A DNA stretch of 20,019 nucleotides from positions 1 through 20,019 of the forward strand of contig JASFTK010000018.1 in NCBI GenBank assembly GCA_050053595.1, written 5' to 3'. The DNA comes from GCA-2726865 sp050053595 (lineage in GTDB: Archaea; Thermoproteota; Bathyarchaeia; TCS64). Positions 13,862 to 20,019 of this stretch are shown here, piece after piece. The position numbers were made by a program, and so were the translations under genes. The notes beneath the pieces were generated by a model. It saw only the letters and a list, made by a program, of their open reading frames with translations. It was not told where the DNA came from and made no database searches. Positions within the stretch are counted from its first letter, which is position 1. Each line of letters starts with the position of its first letter.

Positions 13862-14815
13862 TTACCTCTCCACCTCTAGTCCGGCATCCCTCAGTACCTG
13901 TCTCCAGTAACCCAGTCTCTCATCTGGCACCTCCACCAACGGGGGGCGCACAACCTTGTTCGGTATTACTCCTTGGAGGTAGAGGCAGGCCTTGAGTCTG
14001 GCACGATATTTTCTGATTGGTGGGGCGAATACTGCGTCCACAAGGGGTTGCAGCCTGTGGGAGAGCTCAACAGCCCTATCCCAGTCCCCATTGACGGAGG
14101 ATTCAAAGCATTCAACAATCCTCCTCGTGTCCTGGGCTGCAGCACCGATCAGGGCTCCGTCGCAGCCCCAGAGAAAGCTCTCCAGAATAAAGTTATCATT
14201 CCCCGTGAGGAAGGCGATCTCCCGATCATGGACCTCCTCAAGCTCACGGAATAACGTAAGGGTCTCCTTGAACTTTGAGATGTCGAAAGTCGCCTCCTTG
14301 ACGGCTACCAAGCGATCAAGGGAGGCTATGGCGGATATGGAGGCTTTGTCATATTCTATCCCCCCGAGGGCGTCCTGGAGGAGGAACAGCATCAGGTCGA
14401 TATCCCCGTACTCTGATATCTCCCTGTAATAGTTTTTTAGGGCTGCCAGGTTGAGGGGGTCCCCTCTGAACCCTGTGTTGGGGAAGACGAGGGCAACATC
14501 AGCCCCAGCCTCTCTGGCTATCCTCGCCTCGGCTTTAACTTCCCTCGTGGAGGACCCGACAGTACCTGCTACTAGGACACCTGTGGAGCCAAGCCTCTCC
14601 CTGGCGACCTCGAGGAGCTCCCTCCTCTCATCCCTCTCAAGGGTCGGCCCCTCACCCGTGTCAACATTGACGGCTACGCCAACTATGCCCTGCCCGATTA
14701 TCCACTTCAAGTAGGAGTCAAAGGAGTCCAGGTCGACAGTGTCCTCGTCACTCATAGGGGTAACAATGGCGGGTATTATGCCGTTGAGCGTGTATCCACT
14801 CATAATAGATACCAT
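13862..14815 (-). CDS. DapA/N-acetylneuraminate-lyase-family protein with altered active site
   Basis: This 317-residue TIM-barrel protein belongs to the Schiff-base aldolases that add or remove pyruvate (dihydrodipicolinate synthase, KDG aldolase, sialate lyase). It keeps IIPAIVTPMSDEDTVD at the N-terminus, DTGEG (52-56) in place of the usual GTTGE, and the Schiff-base lysine K173 in LVAVKEATFD. The tyrosines that normally follow are missing: the YYN/P loop reads FPNTGF (111-116), and the YN(V/I)P segment reads FLLQDALGG (144-152). It can therefore form an imine but probably runs a different reaction. ATG 14815 has GAGGA 11 bases ahead; ATG 14803 and TTG 14833 are alternatives. It is first in an operon with the OYE gene, 10 bases downstream. 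Confidence 0.85.
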   Translation of the reverse strand: MVSIMSGYTLNGIIPAIVTPMSDEDTVDLDSFDSYLKWIIGQGIVGVAVNVDTGEGPTLERDERRELLEVARERLGSTGVLVAGTVGSSTREVKAEARIAREAGADVALVFPNTGFRGDPLNLAALKNYYREISEYGDIDLMLFLLQDALGGIEYDKASISAIASLDRLVAVKEATFDISKFKETLTLFRELEEVHDREIAFLTGNDNFILESFLWGCDGALIGAAAQDTRRIVECFESSVNGDWDRAVELSHRLQPLVDAVFAPPIRKYRARLKACLYLQGVIPNKVVRPPLVEVPDERLGYWRQVLRDAGLEVER

Positions 14816-15061
14816 ATTGCGCTGTTTCCTCAAAATAATTACTCTAAAAGAGAGAGTCTAAAGATTGGAAATATCCCCTATTGAATAAAGTTGAGATACC
14901 AGATTTTTTTACACTCTCATCCGACACGCAGCTGCTACATATACTAGGATAGATTGATAGATAACCGAGTGCCCGTGATTTTTTTGAGATACATCATAGA
15001 GAAGGGGAAGTGGAAGCCCTCTATTTCAATCGGTGGAGGAAGTCATAGTAAAGTTATAAGA

Positions 15062-15913
15062 TTAACCGTTTGGACTAACTTGGCGTAAGTATTCGACTTC
15101 TTCACCTCGAGGAGGCCTGAGAATAGCAAGATCCAATCCCTCCGCTTCAAAACGCTCAAGTTTCCCCCTACATTCCTCAATTGACCCCCTAACGGACACA
15201 GAAGTTTTAACATCCTTAATCCTCCGACCGAGATCCAGACAAGCTTTCTCTAACACCTCGCGTTTCTCTCTATATTCCTCTACAGTAGATATTCCTGCGA
15301 TGTTCCACCCATCTGCATGTTTTGCGATAACTTGGATAATCTTAGGTCCACCCCTACCGCCAATCCAAATTGGAGGGTATGGTCTCTGAACTGGCTTCGG
15401 AAGGCATATGGCGTTGCTTATGGAGTAGTACTTCCCCTCGTAGGTGGCCAGGTCTTTTGTCCACATCCTTTTCATAATCTCTAATCCTTCATCTAGTTTC
15501 TCGATGCGTACGCTGGCTCTCATGGGGAAAGGTATATTGTAGGCATCAAACTCATACTCGTATCCCAGACTCTTCTGACGCTCAGCCCTGTTTGTACCGC
15601 CCGCCCCGACACCGAACTCCAGCCTCCCATTACTGATCCGGTCAAGTGTGTTCGCCATCTTAGCCGTGAGAGAAGGGTTTCTATTGTTGATGTTCAGAAC
15701 TAGCGCTCCTAGTCTAATTCGAGTGGTCTCGGCAGCCAGAGCTGAGAGGACAGTCCAGCACTCCAACATCTGCAATTCATCAGGACGAGGAGAGGCGTGA
15801 AGGTGATCCAAAACCCAGAAAGAATCTAAACCCCTTTTCTCAGCTTCCAACGCTATTTTACGAAGTTTTCGATACGACATCCCATCTTGATTTAGATGTA
15901 TACCAACTTTCAT
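15062..15913 (-). CDS. Second luciferase-like (F420-type) oxidoreductase
   Basis: This 283-residue luciferase-like TIM-barrel protein opens directly on strand 1 (MKVGIHLNQDGMSYRKLRKI). It continues with FWVLDHLHASP, RIRLGALVLN, LDRISNGRLEFGVGAGG, PYPPIWIGGRGGPKIIQVIAKHADGWNI and a C-terminal ILRPP segment. The GVGAGG and GGRGG loops would hold the phosphate of FMN or F420. It is about 50 residues shorter than the homologue at 1658-2656 and only distantly similar, so it is not a recent duplicate. The substrate is unknown. A minus-strand TATA candidate at 15955-15966 gives a leader of about 18 bases. It is divergent from the dehydratase gene and separate from the DapA-fold operon (246 bases away). 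Confidence 0.85.
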   Translation of the reverse strand: MKVGIHLNQDGMSYRKLRKIALEAEKRGLDSFWVLDHLHASPRPDELQMLECWTVLSALAAETTRIRLGALVLNINNRNPSLTAKMANTLDRISNGRLEFGVGAGGTNRAERQKSLGYEYEFDAYNIPFPMRASVRIEKLDEGLEIMKRMWTKDLATYEGKYYSISNAICLPKPVQRPYPPIWIGGRGGPKIIQVIAKHADGWNIAGISTVEEYREKREVLEKACLDLGRRIKDVKTSVSVRGSIEECRGKLERFEAEGLDLAILRPPRGEEVEYLRQVSPNG

Positions 15914-16063
15914 TTCATACGCTCATATCAGATGTGTGCGTCTTGAAAATATGTTTTTAATTATATCTGGAATCGTAAGGTCCGATACGAAAAAGCGGGG
16001 ATGAATTTCGATTCCGGATAAGCTTATTCGGGGTTTTGACGGTATTAAGGATGGTGGAAACAG

Positions 16064-17236
16064 ATGAAGGTTACCTGTATTAAGACCTTTCTTGTTGACT
16101 CAGGCGGTCACCGAGCGGGCATGACCGGAATTAAGAACTGGCTATTTGTGAAGGTGGAGACTGACGAGGATGTTCATGGTTGGGGTGAAGCCTATACTCA
16201 ACTCGACAGATATAGGAACATCGAGCAGATGGTTCAGGAGATAAGCCGGTACCTTGTTGGCAGGGACCCTTTCAACATAAAGCATTTCACCCGGATGGTT
16301 TATGACGATTTCGCTGGTCGTCGTGGTTCAATGGACCTTTTTTGCGCTTTGAGCGGCATCGAACAAGCCCTCTGGGATATTATTGGCAAGGTCCTGGATT
16401 CTCCTGTCTATAACCTCTTGGGGGGCACCTGTCGCCCGAAGATACGGGTCTACGCCAACGGGTGGTATGGAGATGCCAAGACGCCTGATGCGTATGCAGA
16501 CAAGGCGGTAGCTACAGTGAAGAAAGGGTTTGACGCCCTCAAGTTCGACCCCTTCCCTGGCCCTTGGCGACTTTTCATCAGCAAGACGGACGAAAGGGCC
16601 GCTGTAGAGGTAGTTCGCGCCGTGCGTGAGGCTGTGGGCTCTGAGATCGACCTGCTCATTGAGGTCCACAGACGATTGGCACCCATGCACGCAGTGAAGG
16701 TCGCCCGGATGCTGGAGGAGTTTGACCCTTATTGGTTCGAAGAGCCCGTACCATCCGAGAACCTTCCAGCCCTCGCTGAGGTGAGGAGGAGAGTGAACAT
16801 ACCAGTGGTCACCGGTGAGGCACTCTATACGAAAGCGGCGTTCAGGGAAGTATTCGAGAGAAGGGCAGCGGATATCATCAATCCGGATGTCTGCAACTGC
16901 GGAGGTATACTAGAGCTCAAGGAGATAGCCGCTATGGCAGAGCCATACTATATAGCGGTCTCGCCCCACAATTATAATAGCACCACCGTAGGCTTGGCAG
17001 CAACAATTCAGGCATCAGCATGCATGCCAAACTTCCTTATAACCGAATACTTCATAAACTTCGAAGAGACAGGGAACGAGATCTCAGAAAAGCCGTTCAA
17101 GATCGAGGACGGATACATCTGGATCCCGGATGAACCAGGCTTAGGTCTTGAGCTGGATGAAGAGGCGCTTATCGACAACCAGACAGGAGAACAGCCAAAA
17201 CGCGACCTTCGGAGATACCACGAGGAGGGCCCTTGA
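16064..17236 (+). CDS. Enolase-superfamily sugar-acid dehydratase (gluconate/galactonate dehydratase-like)
   Basis: The 390-residue protein has the alpha/beta capping domain and modified TIM barrel of the mandelate racemase group. Metal ligands are E200 (LIEVHRR), E226 (WFEEPVP) and E252 (VTGEALYT). H202 (two residues after the first ligand) and H302 (VSPHNYNS) are the candidate acid/base residues, the set found in galactonate- and gluconate-type dehydratases. VYANGWYGD and KKGFDALKFDPF closely resemble what I recall of the Sulfolobus gluconate dehydratase. The likely reaction is loss of water from a C6 or C5 aldonate to a 2-keto-3-deoxy acid. GGTGG lies 6 bases before ATG 16064. The dehydrogenase gene follows after 97 bases with its own promoter. 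Confidence 0.88.
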   Translation: MKVTCIKTFLVDSGGHRAGMTGIKNWLFVKVETDEDVHGWGEAYTQLDRYRNIEQMVQEISRYLVGRDPFNIKHFTRMVYDDFAGRRGSMDLFCALSGIEQALWDIIGKVLDSPVYNLLGGTCRPKIRVYANGWYGDAKTPDAYADKAVATVKKGFDALKFDPFPGPWRLFISKTDERAAVEVVRAVREAVGSEIDLLIEVHRRLAPMHAVKVARMLEEFDPYWFEEPVPSENLPALAEVRRRVNIPVVTGEALYTKAAFREVFERRAADIINPDVCNCGGILELKEIAAMAEPYYIAVSPHNYNSTTVGLAATIQASACMPNFLITEYFINFEETGNEISEKPFKIEDGYIWIPDEPGLGLELDEEALIDNQTGEQPKRDLRRYHEEGP

Positions 17237-17290
17237 GTAAGCGTACATGAACCATAACTCAAGCGATGGCACCCTAATGGTCGAAGTTTC

Positions 17291-17303
17291 TACTTTTATT
17301 TAG
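17291..17303 (+). promoter_or_regulatory. TATA-box candidate of the dehydrogenase gene
   Basis: TACTTTTATTTAG is centred about 36 bases before ATG 17333. The resulting leader of about 9 bases carries GGTGA, six bases or so before the start. Confidence 0.5.
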
Positions 17304-17332
17304 TAATTACATAGAGTTATTCGGGTGAAACT

Positions 17333-18115
17333 ATGTTACAAGATAATGTTGTAATTGTGACTGGCGCATCGAGAGGGATAGGAAAGGCTTGCGCATTTGT
17401 CATGGCCAGGGAAGGCGCGAAAGTGCTCGTGAATTACAATAATTCTAAGAAGGAAGCTAGAGAAGTCGTAGACAGGATTCATAGTAACGGTGGGGAGGCA
17501 TTTCCTTTCCAGGCAGATGTTAGTGATTCTAGTAATGTTGAGGAGATGGTTCAGAGGGCTGTGGAAAAGTATGGTTCGGTTGATACTCTAGTGAATAATG
17601 CAGGGGTACTAGGTAAAGGTGGCCACTTAGATGAACTTGACATGGAGCCATATGACGCTATCTGGGGGGTAAATGTCAGAGGAATACTTTGTTGTTGTAA
17701 GGCTGTTGCACCGATCATGAAGTCACAGGGAAAAGGAAACATCGTGAATATTGCGTCCGTGGCAGGATTAGGTACAGCGAGTAGACCAAGCAATATGCTT
17801 TACAGTTCAACAAAGGCTGCTGTAATAATTCTCACGAAAAACATAGCTTTGGACCTTGGAGCCTCAGGTATTCGTGTCAACGCCATCGCTCCGGGTTTAA
17901 TCAAGACAGACATGGGATTACAAGGAAAGCCTATGGGAGCCCAGGAGGAACGCCTAAACTATTACAGGGATCATACTATTATGGGCCGGCTTGGGGAGCC
18001 AGAGGAAATAGCTGAGGTGGTGGCTTTTCTAGCTTCCGACCGCTCCAGCTTCATCACAGGCCAGACATTTACTGTGGACGGAGGGCGTATTGATTTCCTA
18101 TCTCATTCACTATAA
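17333..18115 (+). CDS. Short-chain dehydrogenase/reductase
   Basis: This is a 260-residue classical SDR. The Rossmann signature TGASRGIG (residues 11-18) binds NAD(P), NNAG stabilises the central sheet, and S142, Y157 and K161 (YSSTK) form the catalytic triad. The PG motif (NAIAPGLIKTDMG) and the C-terminal FITGQTFTVDGG are also typical. It is FabG/glucose-dehydrogenase-like; members oxidise or reduce sugars, hydroxy acids or acyl carriers, and the sequence does not say which. The stretch VNYNNSKKEA after strand 2 lacks the Asp that marks NAD preference and has a nearby polar patch, so NADP use is possible. Next to the sugar-acid dehydratase, oxidation of a sugar or reduction of a keto acid is a fair guess. 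Confidence 0.92.
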   Translation: MLQDNVVIVTGASRGIGKACAFVMAREGAKVLVNYNNSKKEAREVVDRIHSNGGEAFPFQADVSDSSNVEEMVQRAVEKYGSVDTLVNNAGVLGKGGHLDELDMEPYDAIWGVNVRGILCCCKAVAPIMKSQGKGNIVNIASVAGLGTASRPSNMLYSSTKAAVIILTKNIALDLGASGIRVNAIAPGLIKTDMGLQGKPMGAQEERLNYYRDHTIMGRLGEPEEIAEVVAFLASDRSSFITGQTFTVDGGRIDFLSHSL

Positions 18116-18118
18116 TCA

Positions 18119-18131
18119 CTATTTTTTTTTG
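18119..18131 (+). terminator. Oligo-T terminator after the dehydrogenase gene
   Basis: A run of nine to ten T starts 6 bases after the stop codon. Oligo-T tracts of this kind end transcription in archaea without needing a hairpin. Confidence 0.6.
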
Positions 18132-18194
18132 TAAAATAACATGCCTCTGTAATCTACCCCCCGCTTATAGACAGGGTTTTCCGCAGAGGAGCCT

Positions 18195-18410
18195 CTATGA
18201 GTTCAGGGCCATCTTGGGTACTTCGGATAGAAAGGCTACCATTACCTCTATTAGGTCCTTTATCTCTCCTTTTTGGTTCAGGAAATCTTCATCTAATGTT
18301 ATGAAGTAATCGATTCTCACCCCGTAGATTTGGTATGCATGTGGGCTGAGGTGAGATGGATGTTCTCAAAGGTTTTTACTCCAATCTTTGGACCTATTTA
18401 AGAGCGACGC
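18195..18410 (-). pseudogene. Fragment of a PIN-domain gene, broken by a frameshift
   Basis: On the minus strand a frame open from 18365 to the TAG at 18195 reads HAYQIYGVRIDYFITLDEDF and ends EVMVAFLSEVPKMALNS. The IDYFITLD-x-x-F block is the hallmark of the C-terminal half of PIN-domain toxins, with the last catalytic Asp. Upstream, the continuing similarity seems to move to another frame (PKIGVKTFENIHLTSAHMH), which ends at a stop near 18400. The N-terminal half with the first Asp and the Glu is absent. I take it as a decayed toxin gene between the dehydrogenase and the aminotransferase. The family call is moderate because the fragment is short. Confidence 0.55.
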
Positions 18411-18444
18411 GCACTTTGTGGAAGAAACTGCTGGATGAATGATA

Positions 18445-18456
18445 GTTTATTTAATG
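18445..18456 (+). promoter_or_regulatory. TATA-box candidate of the aminotransferase gene
   Basis: GTTTATTTAATG is centred about 39 bases before the TTG at 18489, giving a leader of about 12 bases without a Shine-Dalgarno sequence. Confidence 0.45.
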
Positions 18457-18488
18457 TTCTTTTACGTTAGTCTATCTGTGATTATGGC

Positions 18489-19634
18489 TTGATTGAACGT
18501 TCAGCTAAGCATTATGGTACTAGTCCTGGCGAGATCTATCTCAGTGGTGGGGATCCTAACTTCGCGACCCCCGCTCACATAAGGGATGCTGCTATCAAGG
18601 CTATCATTGAGGGTTTCACTCATTATCCACCCCGTGAGGGGATTCCGGAGTGTCGAGAAGCTATAGCTAATTATTACTCTAAATATGGGGTGGAATACGA
18701 TCCTTCGCAGATCTATATTACCTCTGGGGGAGGGGCGGCCCTGTATTATGCTATAGCCGGCTTCTTGGAGTTGGGGGATGAGGTACTTGTCTTTGATCCT
18801 TCATTCGCTTCAAATTTTTCTTATCCGGAGGCTCTGGGGGCGAAGGTGGTGCCTGTTCCTCTTACTGAGCCTGGATTCCACTTTGATGCTGAGGAGTTGA
18901 AGAAGAGGGTCACGGATAAGTCCAAATTGGTTGTGATGACGAATCCCTGTAATCCGACTGGAACTGTCTTCACTAGGAAGGAGCTGAGGGCGCTGGCAGA
19001 GGTAGTCATAGACAATGATCTGTTGGTTGTGTCGGATGAGTTCTACTCGGAGTACGTCTATGACGGGCATGAGCACATAGGCATATCATCACTGGAAGGT
19101 ATGAGAGATAGGACCATAGTTGTACTGGGAGGAACGAAGATCTTCGCCTTCACAGGATGGCGTCTGGCTTCCATGATCATCCCCCCAGAACACTATTCTC
19201 AGGTAACCGGTAAGATAAGTTACAGAATAGGGCCGGCCACTTTCGTTCAGAAGGCGGCTGCCGTGGGTTTCAACTCCCTTACAGAGTCTTATGGGGCAGG
19301 AGTCATGAGAGAGTGGAGAGAGGAGTTCGACCGTCGAAGGCAATTCTTCTGCAAGAGAATGGACGATATAGAGGGTATCTCATGCCACACCTTCGAAGGG
19401 GCATTCTACGCATATCCCGACGTTAGCTCCTTCGGCGTCCCGGTGGAAAAGATCGTGAAAGAACTACTTGAGAAGGAGAAGGTTCGGGTGGCCAATGGCG
19501 AGAGATTCGGTGGGGTAAGAATCCTAGGTGAAAAGAGCCCCGCTTATGGCCATATAAGACCTTGTCTAGTCCAGGACCTAGATGTTCTAGAGGAAGCAGC
19601 GGAGAGAATAGAACGATACCTCAAGACACTGTAG
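18489..19634 (+). CDS. Class I/II PLP-dependent aminotransferase
   Basis: The 381-residue protein is a fold-type I aminotransferase of the aspartate group (AspB/AlaT-like). Visible features are LSGGDPNFATPAHIRDAAI at the N-terminus, YPPREGIPECREAIANYY, the Asn of NPCNPTGT, SDEFYSEYVYDG with the Asp and Tyr that hold PLP, the Schiff-base lysine K217 in GGTKIFAFTGWRLA, and R357 (GHIRP) for the substrate carboxylate. It swaps an amino group between an amino acid and a 2-keto acid; the pair cannot be told. The only in-frame start after the stop at 18468 is TTG 18489, so the N-terminal arm is about 15 residues shorter than in many relatives. A nearby ATG (18484) is out of frame and closes after one codon. 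Confidence 0.9.
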   Translation: MIERSAKHYGTSPGEIYLSGGDPNFATPAHIRDAAIKAIIEGFTHYPPREGIPECREAIANYYSKYGVEYDPSQIYITSGGGAALYYAIAGFLELGDEVLVFDPSFASNFSYPEALGAKVVPVPLTEPGFHFDAEELKKRVTDKSKLVVMTNPCNPTGTVFTRKELRALAEVVIDNDLLVVSDEFYSEYVYDGHEHIGISSLEGMRDRTIVVLGGTKIFAFTGWRLASMIIPPEHYSQVTGKISYRIGPATFVQKAAAVGFNSLTESYGAGVMREWREEFDRRRQFFCKRMDDIEGISCHTFEGAFYAYPDVSSFGVPVEKIVKELLEKEKVRVANGERFGGVRILGEKSPAYGHIRPCLVQDLDVLEEAAERIERYLKTL

Positions 19635-19859
19635 GGATGTACACGCCTCGCGCGACTGTTGAGTAGTCAGTGGCTTCTACTATAAGCCTAGGAACCTCTG
19701 GAAGGAGGGCAGCGCGCGATCCCCAAGCTCGAGAAGATGAAGAAGTAATCCCCACACCACCAAGCGGCGTGCGGGATGAGCCAAGAAAACAGCCTAAGCC
19801 GTAACCATACACAGTCAAACATACATATGATTATATACAATGATGTATATACACATACC
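19635..19859 (+). other. Spacer with promoter and operator-like repeats of the right-edge antitoxin gene
   Basis: No gene is seen in 19635-19820. At the right end, TTATATAC (19831-19838) is centred 25-26 bases before the GTG at 19860. TGTATATACA (19844-19853) is a perfect 10-base palindrome between TATA box and start. The octamer TATATACA occurs twice (19832 and 19846), 14 bases apart. Together they form a plausible autorepressor site. Confidence 0.5.
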
Positions 19860-20019
19860 GTGATATCCGTAAGAGTCGATGAGGAACTCAAAGAGAAGAT
19901 GAACAGATATCCCGAGATCAACTGGTCAGAACATATCAGACAAGAAATCGAAAGAAAGGTAAATGAGCTCGAAGCACAAAAAGCCACCCAAATCATGGAT
20001 GCCATAGCAGAGAAGACGG
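19860..20019 (+). CDS. VapB-type antitoxin, C-terminus cut by the window edge
   Basis: The 53 visible residues start at a GTG and read (M)ISVRVDEELKEKMNRYPEIN, then WSEHIRQEIERKVNELEAQ. This is the beta-strand plus two-helix ribbon-helix-helix layout of archaeal VapB antitoxins, with an Arg-containing strand (ISVRVD) for DNA contact and a helical tail for toxin binding. The tail continues past the window, and a vapC gene would be expected right after it. The GTG is chosen because it begins the RHH strand and lies one TATA-box distance (25-26 bases) from TTATATAC, which makes it a leaderless start. It differs clearly from the vapB at 1163-1393, so it belongs to another VapBC subfamily. Confidence 0.8.
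   Translation, partial: MISVRVDEELKEKMNRYPEINWSEHIRQEIERKVNELEAQKATQIMDAIAEKT

Noticed and set aside
13992..14429. Open frame of 145 codons on the plus strand
   Set aside because: It is the antisense of the DapA-fold gene and has a Ser/Arg-rich translation typical of shadow frames.
14899..14993. Two T7 runs on the plus strand considered as terminators
   Set aside because: Both flanking genes are on the minus strand, where these runs read as A, so they cannot end those transcripts.
19680..19800. GC-rich stretch with a C-box-like GATGA, considered as a C/D-box or other small RNA
   Set aside because: No matching D box (CTGA) with correct spacing and no stable fold that I could draw by eye.

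Overview
The window reads as a piece of an archaeal chromosome. The evidence is indirect. There are archaeal-type TATA boxes 24-30 bases ahead of many genes, several with no room for a leader (leaderless ATG, TTG and GTG starts). Arg codons are mostly AGG/AGA. There is a likely class III (prepilin-type) signal on a heavily N-glycosylatable surface protein, two luciferase-like enzymes of the type usually F420-dependent, archaeal VapBC toxin-antitoxin genes, and a dehydratase that resembles the gluconate dehydratases of Sulfolobales. A Thermoproteota or Bathyarchaeia-like origin is my best guess, but nothing here fixes it. I saw no rRNA, tRNA, CRISPR array, transposase or replication origin.

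Layout. At 1-2656 everything is on the minus strand: a DinB-fold protein cut by the window edge, a vapB-vapC pair with a palindromic operator candidate, and a luciferase-like oxidoreductase. From 3195 to 6483 come three enzymes of small-molecule or peptide turnover: an M24 metallopeptidase, a cysteine-synthase-fold PLP enzyme (convergent with the first, sharing a hairpin over both stop codons), and a zinc acylase of the AstE/AspA family. From 6839 to 8762 lie an NHL beta-propeller protein and a pilin-like glycoprotein. An AbiE toxin-antitoxin operon follows (8862-10434), with a frameshift in each gene. Then come a cysteine-rich ferredoxin (minus) and an unassigned, possibly helix-hairpin-helix protein with a C-terminal cysteine cluster (plus).

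The right third (12499-19634) is rich in catabolic enzymes: an Old Yellow Enzyme-type flavoprotein and a DapA-fold lyase in one minus-strand operon, a second luciferase-like oxidoreductase, a gluconate/galactonate-dehydratase-like enolase-superfamily enzyme, a short-chain dehydrogenase and a class I aminotransferase. Dehydrogenase, sugar-acid dehydratase and DapA-fold aldolase are the three enzyme types of the archaeal non-phosphorylative Entner-Doudoroff route, so a sugar-acid pathway is a reasonable inference. The DapA-fold protein, however, lacks the usual catalytic tyrosines.

The window holds four traces of toxin-antitoxin systems: vapBC, AbiE, a broken PIN-domain fragment near 18195-18410, and a second vapB-type gene entering at the right edge. 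This looks like genome-plasticity sequence between metabolic islands. I found no clearly new defence system. The best leads are the cysteine-rich ferredoxin, the orphan cysteine-cluster protein, the tyrosine-less DapA homologue and the operator-like repeats.
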